Shown one piece after another: positions 25,037 to 32,682 of a DNA stretch of 53,575 bases. Origin of the DNA: Enterobacter sp. CC120223-11 (GTDB lineage Bacteria > Pseudomonadota > Gammaproteobacteria > Enterobacterales > Enterobacteriaceae); NCBI RefSeq assembly GCF_900215375.1, contig NZ_OBEF01000026.1, positions 1 to 53,575 of the forward strand. The letters are read 5' to 3'. Both the position numbers and the translations under genes were made by a program. Position 1 is the first letter of the stretch. The number at the start of each line of letters is the position of its first letter. Below the pieces are notes generated by a model. It was given only the letters and a program-made list of their open reading frames with translations. It searched no databases and was not told the DNA's origin.

Positions 25037-25088
25037 TACATCGCCGTCGTGCCTGTAGTTTTGATCGGTTTATGCCAGTCAGATAGGC

Positions 25089-25193
25089 TACCTACAGAAT
25101 ACCTGCATAATAACCACAGAATACCTACATTTTTGTGCGGCACATAAATAATAACCACAGTTTACCTACAGAATAAGCACGGTTCACCTACAC
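25089..25193 (+). repeat. Iteron-like repeats, possible relic replication origin
   Basis: Three 21-bp units of the form ATAACCACAG then ACCTACA occur at 25110-25130, 25151-25171 and 25173-25193, with a partial copy TACCTACAGAATA at 25089-25101. They differ by 3-6 bases. The unit is unrelated to the RepFIB iterons. A short frame with a ribosome site, MKKRNLIIFYKTMTINKS (25222-25290), follows, like a leader before a lost rep gene. I infer a truncated second replicon. Confidence 0.45.
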
Positions 25194-25458
25194 AATAAAC
25201 ATGCTATGAGGGATTAAGGCGATGAAAAAAAGAAATTTAATAATCTTTTATAAAACCATGACCATAAACAAATCATCCTTCGTGAGTTAGTATCAGCCAC
25301 TTTTTTGGCTTGTAAAGCCAAGCGGCTGTTTTTGCGCTTTGGCAGTTATCTGGACTTACCGGGTAAGAACCTTTTTCTTTCTTGATATGTCCGTTTCTGA
25401 CCAAAATATAGACATGTCCGCGCTAGTGTCTCACTACAGCGATCGCTGATTTCAAAGG

Positions 25459-26330
25459 ATGAGACTTATGACGGCATACGGAACGGAGTTTTTCTCAATG
25501 AATGATGTAAACCGACTCAGGATCCTTCAGGACGTTATCGACCGGCGCCTCACAACACGTTCTTACAGCCAGCCGGCTGGAGATCTCAGACAGGCACTGC
25601 CGCCGCTTGCTCGAACGCTACCACGAACACGGTCCGCTCTCACTGGTTAACCATCATCGTGGCCAGCCAGGGAACCGGTAACTGATGCCAGGCCTCGCTG
25701 AACGTGCATTACACATCATCCGTGAACGTTACTCTGATTTTGGGCCGACATTAGCCTGTGAGAAGCTCGCTGAAGTTAAAGACCCTTTATCTGGCTATCT
25801 GGCTATCTGGCTATCTGGCTAAAGAGACTGTGCGTAAGCTGATGACCCGGGATGGTTTATGGATCCCCCGTAAGTTACGGGCTCCCCGGGTACATCAGCC
25901 ACGCCCGCGACGAGCCTGTACCGGCGAGCTGATAAAGATTGATGGCAGTGAGCATCGATAGCAGGCCACAGGTGGTGATGGTCAGACTCAGTTCGGCCGC
26001 GCCATGAATGAGCTGAACATTACGGGGATCTGTGCTAATGCCGGCTCAGCCAAAGGCTGCGCTGAACGGGCAAACCAGACACTTCAGGATCGGCTTATCA
26101 AGGAGATGCGTCTCGAGGGAATCAGTAGTATTGAAGCAGCCAACGCCTGGCTGGATACATTCATCGCTGACTTCAATCGTCGCTTCGCAAGACCAGCAAA
26201 ATCCCCTAAAGACCTGAATCGACCCGTGGCTGAAAGCAACGAAGAGCTGGATGATATCTTCGCCTGGCAGAAATTGCGTAAACTGTCTAAAACACTGACA
26301 TTCCGCTATGGCAAAATGATATATCTGTGA
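25459..26330 (+). pseudogene. ISNCY/IS1202-type transposase remnant
   Basis: Pieces of one transposase lie in different frames: MNDVNRLRILQDVIDRRLTT at the start, then KETVRKLMTRDGLWIPRKLR, ELIKIDGSEHR and, after a stop, an in-frame tail with NELNITGICANAGSAKGCAE, RANQTLQDRLIKEMRLEGIS, and FNRRFARPAKSPKDLNRP. The IDGS(E/D)H block and the NRPV tail are typical of the ISNCY (IS1202) family. Several frameshifts and stops, and loss of part of the core after IDGSEHR, make it inactive. A repeated TGTCCG motif at 25387-25423 resembles the left end of such elements. Confidence 0.75.
25788..25819 (+). repeat. 8-bp tandem repeat, four copies
   Basis: TATCTGGC is repeated four times without a break inside the transposase remnant. 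Because 8 is not a multiple of 3, each slip changes the reading frame. The repeat is the likely cause of one of the frameshifts in this element. Confidence 0.85.
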
Positions 26331-26343
26331 ACCTACAGAAAAT

Positions 26344-27426
26344 TTAGTTAAATGTCACAGACATTTCTGCTGCCGCTGAAACAGAACCTGTAGGTAGGTT
26401 ATTCCCACCGGAACATAATCGCCAGGTAATTTGATTAGTGAAGGTTTTACTGATGTCTTTAGTGGTTAGGTTGCCAACCTTTATCGGGCTATTATCGAAA
26501 CGCAGGCCGCTTATTCCTGCACACCCCCCACTTCCTGTCACGCCGTTATTAATTTCTCCCGTAATATAGCCCGCCCCCTGGTCCAGGGCTAGTCTGGAAG
26601 GTGTATTGTCGAATAGGTTGCTGATAGCACGAAACTGGAGATTGATATTAGCATTGACATAATCAGAGTGCTGTCCACACGTTGTGATTAATGGAACGCT
26701 TTGCACTGCCAGTTCTGCACCGGGTTGAGTGTTGCGTGTAGCACCGCCAAAGTTAATAGATGCTGGAGTATTTACAGTACAATCTAATGTGGTTACACGT
26801 ATATCAACATTGCTAGGAAATACTTGTACGTCCTGATTCAGGCTGGCGTACGACGCACGGGAAAGCAGCATTGGGAATAAACGATAATTCCCTGTTTTCT
26901 GTGTTCCGTCTCCGACTATTAGCCATGAACCTGACAGTGTCGTCACTATGGAACTATTTGTCTTGAAAAAATGGGGGTTATCAGTCGCTGAAGCGGGCAA
27001 ACACCAATAATCACCACTGTTTGGGATTATTGTTGACCTTGATGTTGAACTCCCTCTTGTTTCTGGGAAACCTATGGTACCACTTAATATTTCGTGTGTA
27101 CCATCAACTCTTGTATAAGATGCATGACCTCTTGCTTCTACAACAAGCCCCAATCCGTCGCCGATTGAGAATGCGGGATAACCAGCTATCATTTTTATCC
27201 CTTTGTTAATGCAACTTAAGGACGACGACCACGAACTAACACCAAGTATGCCACTATTAAGTGGGTGTCTTTGGCTCTCGCTTTTAAATGTATGAGTTAT
27301 ATCAAATTCGAATCCCCTCCATAATATGCCAGCCCCTTTTCCTACTGTAACGGTTTGGGCTGAGACTGATGTTGTTGCTATACTGATAGATATTAATGAT
27401 GTCATTAAAATGAATTTGACTTTCAT
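26344..27426 (-). CDS. Two-domain fimbrial adhesin (intact orphan)
   Basis: A 360-residue secreted protein with a signal peptide ending SVSAQTVTVG. The N-terminal lectin-like domain runs to about residue 210 (TVTVGKGAGILWRGFEFD, CINKGIKMIAGYPAFSIGDG). A pilin domain follows (TTLDCTVNTPASINFGGATR ... LITTCGQ) and ends SAAAEMSVTFN. It is homologous to the broken adhesin at the end of fimbrial operon 2 (41741-42270), with shared blocks such as SGTIG, GSSTS and TWRLCSGGN. It stands alone on the minus strand beside the IS remnant, with no chaperone or usher next to it, so it could supply the missing tip of operon 2 in trans. Confidence 0.85.
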   Translation of the reverse strand: MKVKFILMTSLISISIATTSVSAQTVTVGKGAGILWRGFEFDITHTFKSESQRHPLNSGILGVSSWSSSLSCINKGIKMIAGYPAFSIGDGLGLVVEARGHASYTRVDGTHEILSGTIGFPETRGSSTSRSTIIPNSGDYWCLPASATDNPHFFKTNSSIVTTLSGSWLIVGDGTQKTGNYRLFPMLLSRASYASLNQDVQVFPSNVDIRVTTLDCTVNTPASINFGGATRNTQPGAELAVQSVPLITTCGQHSDYVNANINLQFRAISNLFDNTPSRLALDQGAGYITGEINNGVTGSGGCAGISGLRFDNSPIKVGNLTTKDISKTFTNQITWRLCSGGNNLPTGSVSAAAEMSVTFN

Positions 27427-27999
27427 ACCATAACCATTTGATACTCGAAATTTCCCATTTTTATGATCAACTTATGAAATAGCATTTTTTCAATCTCGCG
27501 ATCCCGGGAAATTAATATGAATTATTACGTTATTTCTTATAATAAGAATAAAAGAGTGCAGAGGGAGTAGTCATAATCCTAATTGCGCGTAGGGAAATTC
27601 CCACGCTATGGGTTGCAGTATATATTTTGCGCACCGATGACGGCGTTAGCACCATAACCATTCGTCTGGCAGCACGCTACATTCAGACTGAAAATACGAT
27701 TACCAGCGGGAGTGCAGATAGGTACATGGTTTCCTGTTTGCGTTTATCGGCGTCGATCTTCACCTGCAGGAAAATGAGCTGGTTACCAGTCGCGTTGGCT
27801 TTCATCTCAGCAGCATTTGCTGCATCACCGGCAATATCTTCGATTATTCGGTCTGTCAGTGAACTGATACGGAACTGCTCGATAACTCGGGCTTTAACCT
27901 CGATTGTCTGCCACATCCTGGCATCATAGGTTCATTTGGCTCTCATTTGGCCTGCGGGAACAAAAATCCTGGAATACCCCGCGGGGCGGGGGCATTGAG
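27427..27999. other. Intergenic region, one doubtful frame
   Basis: The left part is the AT-rich upstream region of the minus-strand adhesin gene. A minus frame at 27683-27916 (77 codons, MWQTIEVKARVIEQFRISSL then IIEDIAGDAANAAEMKANAT) has helical, protein-like composition and could be a fragment of an unknown gene. I see no ribosome site or family. Near 27979-27990 a GC-rich palindrome (CCCCGC/GCGGGG) precedes the etk stop on the plus strand, which may serve as its terminator. Confidence 0.4.
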
Positions 28000-30183
28000 T
28001 TACTTTTTTTCGGAGTAGCTGTAGCCGTAATGGTGATACCCGTAGCCATACTGACTACTGGCTCGTTTGACCACCCCATTGAGGATCGCGCCTTTTATGT
28101 TCGCCCCGCCTTGTTCCAAGCGATGCACACAAACAGTCATCTCCTTCACGCTGTTCATGCCAAAACGTGCGACAACAAGGCTGGTTCCGGCAGTACGCCC
28201 AATGACCGCCGCATCCGTCACTGCCAGAATCGGCGGGGTATCGATTATCACGATGTCGTACTGCTCGCTTGCCCACTGGCTCAGGTGACCAAAGCGCTCA
28301 TGCATCAGCAACTCTGCAGGGTTTGGCGGCACCTGGCCACGGGTGATTACGTCGAATCCACCGTTATCAAAAGTGCGAACAGCGCGACCGGCATCGGCTT
28401 TGCCCGACAACACATCGGAAAGTCCCACATCGTTTTCCAGAGAAAAAAGCTCATGTGAATAACCCCGGCGCATATCCGCGTCGATAAACAACACTTTCTG
28501 CCCGGACTGCGCAACAATCGCCGCCAGCGTACTGCTGACGAACGTTTTCCCACTGTTCGGCGTAGCGCCAGAAATCATCAGCAGATTATTCGATGACTCC
28601 ATCATCGCAAAATGCAGGCTGGTTCGCAGGCCGCGAACCGCCTCAACGGCGAGATCGACCGGGTTATCCACCGCCAGAAACGGTAATTCTTTAGCTCGAT
28701 GGCGGAAGGTCGTTGAGAAAGTATTCTTGCTACGCAGTCGCGTTCTCTTCTCAAGCCATTCGGATACCGGCACGGTGGCATACACATTGATGCCCTGATC
28801 CTCCAACTGCTCCGGGGATTCGATCCCTTTACGCAGCACTGCACACACCAGCACCAGACCGACGGAAGCAAACAGACCAAATATCAGCCCCAATGCCACG
28901 ATCATCGCTTTTTTCGGTTTGATCGGCTGTGGCTGAGTCACCGCTGAATCGATAATTCGCACGTTACCAATCGCACTCGATTGAGCAATGCTCAACTCCT
29001 GTTGGCGATTGAGTATCTGCAGATACACCGCGCGAACAGATTCAACATCCCGACTCAGACGCAGCACTTCCTGCTGAGTGACGGGCATCGAAGAAACGCG
29101 CTTGTTGAGACGTTTTTTCTCCTGCTCCAGCACTTGACGCTTATCCATCAACGCCTTGTAGGTTGGATGATCTTTCTTGTACAGCTGTGAAATTTCTGCT
29201 TCGCGGAAGGTCAGTTCATTCAGTTGGTTATCAGTATTCACAATCTGTTCCAGCACCGATTTGGCCTCAAGATTGAGATCAACCGAATCACGTTCCTGGC
29301 GATAGCTGTTGAGTTTATCTTCGGCCTGATCCAATTCGCCACGCACTTTCGGCAACTGGCTTTGCAGGAACTCCAGGCTACGAGAATCTTGAGCGGCCTG
29401 ACGGGCGATATTTTGCTGCAGATAGTTATCCGCAATGCTGTTGAGAGTACGGGCGATAAGCTGCGGGTCGTCGCCCGTCATAGTCAAACCCAGCATACCG
29501 CTGTCTTTACTACGCTCGCTGACGCTGAAGTTAAGCTGCAGATCGCTGACAGCTTCCAGCTCCGACTGCCGGCTGATCGTAAACTGTGTACCGGGACGAG
29601 CCTGAATATCAGCAATTTTCAGCGAAATGCCGTCAACATCGAGCAGTTGGCCTTGTTCGCCATCAACGCTGACGTTTTCCCCTTGCAGGTGATAACGTCC
29701 ATTTTCGCCAACGGTCAGCGTTAGGGTGTGCGGCTGCCCATAAAGGCGAGGAATGTTCATCCAGCTTATCGCCAGCTCACCCGGCTGTTCACCGGTTAAA
29801 CGCGCCCAGCCGCGGCCAAATACCGGAAGATATTTTTGCTTGACGACGTTCCGCAGACTCAGGTCATCAATGGTTTTACCAAGAATCATTCTTGACTGTA
29901 GCAATTGCATTTCAGGCGCGGATACCGGCGAGGCGTTGGGCATCATCGGGCTCAGGCTACTGAGCAGTGCATTGCCCTGCTTTTGCTCCACCTGAATCAT
30001 GGCATCGGCCTGGTAAACCGGAGTGGAAAACAGCGCATACATCACCGCAACTGTGGTGAAGAGCGTCGTGATACCGACGATCAGCTTCGTATGATCGATA
30101 AGTTCACCAAGCAGGCGCACGAGGTCAATCTCATTCTCTGTCGTGGCTGCGCCCTGCGGAGCGCTAAGATTTTTAGTCGACAT
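28000..30183 (-). CDS. etk: Etk/Wzc-type tyrosine autokinase
   Basis: A 727-residue inner-membrane BY-kinase. The N-terminal Wzz-type domain with TM1 (about residues 31-50) and a coiled-coil periplasmic part ends at TM2 (MIVALGLIFGLFASVGLVLV). The cytoplasmic kinase has Walker A GATPNSGKTF, Walker A' VLFIDADMRRG and Walker B DIVIIDTPP, and the tail is Tyr-rich (YGYGYHHYGYSYSEKK), the autophosphorylation cluster. With GfcE and Etp it drives assembly and export of group 4 capsule. It is last in the gfcE-etp-etk order, 17 bases after etp, and looks intact. Confidence 0.93.
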   Translation of the reverse strand: MSTKNLSAPQGAATTENEIDLVRLLGELIDHTKLIVGITTLFTTVAVMYALFSTPVYQADAMIQVEQKQGNALLSSLSPMMPNASPVSAPEMQLLQSRMILGKTIDDLSLRNVVKQKYLPVFGRGWARLTGEQPGELAISWMNIPRLYGQPHTLTLTVGENGRYHLQGENVSVDGEQGQLLDVDGISLKIADIQARPGTQFTISRQSELEAVSDLQLNFSVSERSKDSGMLGLTMTGDDPQLIARTLNSIADNYLQQNIARQAAQDSRSLEFLQSQLPKVRGELDQAEDKLNSYRQERDSVDLNLEAKSVLEQIVNTDNQLNELTFREAEISQLYKKDHPTYKALMDKRQVLEQEKKRLNKRVSSMPVTQQEVLRLSRDVESVRAVYLQILNRQQELSIAQSSAIGNVRIIDSAVTQPQPIKPKKAMIVALGLIFGLFASVGLVLVCAVLRKGIESPEQLEDQGINVYATVPVSEWLEKRTRLRSKNTFSTTFRHRAKELPFLAVDNPVDLAVEAVRGLRTSLHFAMMESSNNLLMISGATPNSGKTFVSSTLAAIVAQSGQKVLFIDADMRRGYSHELFSLENDVGLSDVLSGKADAGRAVRTFDNGGFDVITRGQVPPNPAELLMHERFGHLSQWASEQYDIVIIDTPPILAVTDAAVIGRTAGTSLVVARFGMNSVKEMTVCVHRLEQGGANIKGAILNGVVKRASSQYGYGYHHYGYSYSEKK

Positions 30184-30200
30184 AAACTAACTCCGTGAAT

Positions 30201-30644
30201 TTAGCTGAGCCTTTTCGCCCATTCCTGGCTTGCCTGTTGCATCAGGCCGTAAACATGATCGAAGGCTTCTTGGCTTTTTCGGTAAGGATCAGGGATCTCT
30301 TTTTCCTTAAGCCACTGTCCGAAGAACAGCGTCTTCCCCCGAACTTCCGGCACCATCGCTGTCACCTGAGCGATATGCCCAGACTCCATCACCAGAATCA
30401 GGTTATACTCCCGCGCCATGGCAGGCGTGATTTTGCGGGCGATATGACCCTCAAGAGATAAACCATTTTTCGCTGCCGTCTGAGCGGCAGCCAAATCAGC
30501 GGCTTCCCCGGTTAAACCTGCGGTACCCGCTGAATCGACCTGAATCTGGGGCAGCATCTGGCGTAACAGGCGTTCACCGGTTGGCGAGCGACAAATATTT
30601 CCGGTGCACACCACCAGAATCGAATGGAAACTTAATTTGGCCAT
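30201..30644 (-). CDS. etp: Etp/Wzb-type low-molecular-weight tyrosine phosphatase
   Basis: A 147-residue cytosolic phosphatase, [20 protein letters not shown]. The P-loop CTGNICRS holds nucleophile Cys13 and Arg19, and the acid is Asp in IPDPYRKS. It removes phosphate from the Tyr cluster of Etk. Its start overlaps the 3' end of gfcE by 13 bases, and etk follows 17 bases later. This is the E. coli gfcE-etp-etk arrangement. Confidence 0.93.
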   Translation of the reverse strand: MAKLSFHSILVVCTGNICRSPTGERLLRQMLPQIQVDSAGTAGLTGEAADLAAAQTAAKNGLSLEGHIARKITPAMAREYNLILVMESGHIAQVTAMVPEVRGKTLFFGQWLKEKEIPDPYRKSQEAFDHVYGLMQQASQEWAKRLS

Positions 30645-31771
30645 GTTTTGATAAACCGCACGGTTTCTGTCAGGTCGTGAACGCCAGTGATGGTTGGCAC
30701 CAGCTGTGAGATAACTCGGTTCCAGCGCACCAGCGGCGCGGTGGTGACATAGACGATGTCATAAGGTTCGAGTGGGAATTCTGTGCCGAGCACCATCGCC
30801 GAGGCATCTTTTGCATTGAGCTGATAAACGTTGGCAATTTTGCCGTCCTGCTTACCTTTCAGCGATCGGATCACGAACACGCCGCTGGCGTCTGACATAT
30901 CCTGCTTCATGCCTTCTGCATTGCCCAGGGCTTCGGCTAGCGTCATGCCGCTACGGTCCATTTTGAGCGTGCTCTGGCGGCCCACCTCGCCCATCACAAA
31001 GACTTTCAGGTTGTCATTGCGTGGAATGAAAAGAATGTCGCCAGGATGTAGCAGTTTGTTCTGCGTCAGATCGCCACGCTGCATCAAGGAATAGAGAGAG
31101 ATTTTGGTTTCCTGACCCTTATGGGTCAGCACTACATTGCGCCAGTCTGCTTCGGCAGTCAGGCCACCTGCGGCGTTAATCGCGTCCATCACCGTCAAAG
31201 GAATGTTGGTGATCGGCTGCTGGCCTGACTTCGCCACTTCGCCTGTCACATAGGTTTTTTGTGAGCGGAACGCCGCGATGCTGACATCCACCTGCGGGCT
31301 CTCAATCACTTTATCCAGACGCGCGGTGATCTCGGCTCGAATCTGGGTCAACGTTTTTCCCGCCACCTTCATTCGGCCAATATAGGGATAGAAAATCGCC
31401 CCATCGGCATTCACCCAGTTACCGGTGTCGCTGGCGCTGCGGTACTGGCCCGCAGGAGTAGTCAGTTCCGGGTGATCCCAGACGGTCACCATCAACACGT
31501 CACCCACACCGATGCGATACTCGTATCGTGTAAGCTGCTCATCCAGCTCTGGATTAGCGCGAGAGCTGACAGGCTTCGGGCGCAGAGAATCGATCAGGCC
31601 GGGTGTCAGCGGATAGACGTTGACCATTTGATTTAGGTCATAGCCGCTGTCTGGCAGTTCAACAACATCTTTGCCGCGGGTACTCAGCCCCTGGCCTGGC
31701 ACAACTGTACAGGCGCTGAGCGTCACGAGCGTCAGACCCAGCAGGGTAAGTTTAAAAATTCGCTTTTTCAT
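30632..31771 (-). CDS. gfcE: GfcE/Wza-type outer-membrane polysaccharide export lipoprotein
   Basis: A 379-residue lipoprotein with a signal peptide and lipobox LSAC (Cys21), followed by [18 protein letters not shown]. Then come the polysaccharide export domain ([20 protein letters not shown]), two SLBB-like repeats ([20 protein letters not shown] and [16 protein letters not shown]) and the C-terminal amphipathic helix [15 protein letters not shown] that forms the outer-membrane pore. It makes the octameric channel for capsule export. It is intact and starts the surviving part of the capsule operon. Confidence 0.93.
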   Translation of the reverse strand: MKKRIFKLTLLGLTLVTLSACTVVPGQGLSTRGKDVVELPDSGYDLNQMVNVYPLTPGLIDSLRPKPVSSRANPELDEQLTRYEYRIGVGDVLMVTVWDHPELTTPAGQYRSASDTGNWVNADGAIFYPYIGRMKVAGKTLTQIRAEITARLDKVIESPQVDVSIAAFRSQKTYVTGEVAKSGQQPITNIPLTVMDAINAAGGLTAEADWRNVVLTHKGQETKISLYSLMQRGDLTQNKLLHPGDILFIPRNDNLKVFVMGEVGRQSTLKMDRSGMTLAEALGNAEGMKQDMSDASGVFVIRSLKGKQDGKIANVYQLNAKDASAMVLGTEFPLEPYDIVYVTTAPLVRWNRVISQLVPTITGVHDLTETVRFIKTWPN

Positions 31772-31833
31772 TTATCAATATCATTCAACAGGTGTTCAGG
31801 GTTATTGCCCTACCGGCAGTTCACGTTCAGTGG

Positions 31834-32114
31834 TCATGCCAGCTGATATTTGCGGCTGAGCATTTGCCCGCCGTTATGGGTTAACGGTGTCCAGAAACAC
31901 ACCGCCCGGTTGCGGTTTGGCGAAATGGTCATCAGATCCAACGGTACAGAGACATAGAAGCCTTTGCTGAATCCGCCTTCCCCATAATCGTCCTTGGAAA
32001 CATTGCTGATCGCCGCCCACAAACCCACGGCGACGCCGCTATCAAATCGCTTCGCGACATCAAGCGTGACGCCTTGGGTATAAGCGCTGAATGAATCACT
32101 CAGCGCAGACAGTA
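31834..32114 (-). pseudogene. gfcD: 3' fragment of gfcD (YjbH-family lipoprotein)
   Basis: The minus frame reads [59 protein letters not shown] and [19 protein letters not shown] before TGA at 31834. This is the C-terminal end of the large GfcD/YjbH outer-membrane lipoprotein, normally about 700 residues, and the rest is gone. The fragment begins right after the gfcA remnant, so one deletion removed gfcB, gfcC and most of gfcD. Confidence 0.8.
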
Positions 32115-32286
32115 TTAACGCGTGGCGGTATTTTCAGTCCCATAACTGCTGTCGTTGGTAGCAACAACAGCTGTAGTTCCTACTGCACCCGCGGCCACAC
32201 CGCCGGTAAGTCCCTACGGTTGCAGCCGTAGCACCTGCTGCTGCCAGAGACAGCGCAGCCATAACTGCACAAAGTGTCTTTTTCAT
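32115..32286 (-). pseudogene. gfcA: gfcA-like gene with a one-base insertion
   Basis: Starts MKKTLCAVMAALSLAAAGAT (signal peptide), then after one extra G (GTAGGGACTT instead of GTAGGACTT, near 32210) continues in the next frame as GLTGGVAAGAVGTTAVVATN and [11 protein letters not shown] before TAA at 32115. This is the small Thr-rich GfcA protein that opens group 4 capsule operons. The frameshift disables it. A sequencing error in a G run is the alternative. Confidence 0.78.
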
Positions 32287-32367
32287 TTATGTTTTTCATT
32301 CAATGAATGGACTGACTGAACCTGAATATTCAGGCTTGATAACCGAGTGTATACCCGGGGCAGACCT

Positions 32368-32385
32368 CCGCCCCAAAAGGGGCGG
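32368..32385 (-). promoter_or_regulatory. Competing hairpins in the gfcA leader
   Basis: CCGCCCC/GGGGCGG round AAAA (32368-32385) overlaps a second possible stem, GGGGC at 32357-32361 with GCCCC at 32370-32374. They lie about 80 bases upstream of the gfcA start, so the two folds exclude each other. Leader attenuation is a possibility. The rest of 32287-32682 is AT-rich with no gene. Confidence 0.4.
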
Positions 32386-32682
32386 AATATCATTCTAGAT
32401 AATCTGACCAAGGCCAATGTAATAATGAATATTAATCAGGGTGTTATGCCTTCAATATCATTGCGCAATAATAACAAATAAAAGCAACCCTATGCTCCCA
32501 CTTTGGTGAACAAGAACTACTGTTGGGGTGGCGATTTTTCACTCGGAAAAGATACTGCATTTCATAAAAATAGAGACTTGATTAATCAGTGCCATTAATT
32601 AATGACACTGCTCTATTTTTTAGAATATGACATTATCGGTCTTAATTAACCACCGCCATTACCTTCGTCATCAGCTCTGTCA

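Noticed and set aside
25788..25819. Repeats considered as a CRISPR array
   Set aside because: The units are 8 bp and contiguous with no spacers. No CRISPR-like array or cas gene was seen anywhere in the window.
32340..32400. Possible JUMPstart/ops element upstream of gfcA
   Set aside because: GGCGGAGG differs from the ops core GGCGGTAG at two of eight positions, so RfaH control cannot be claimed.
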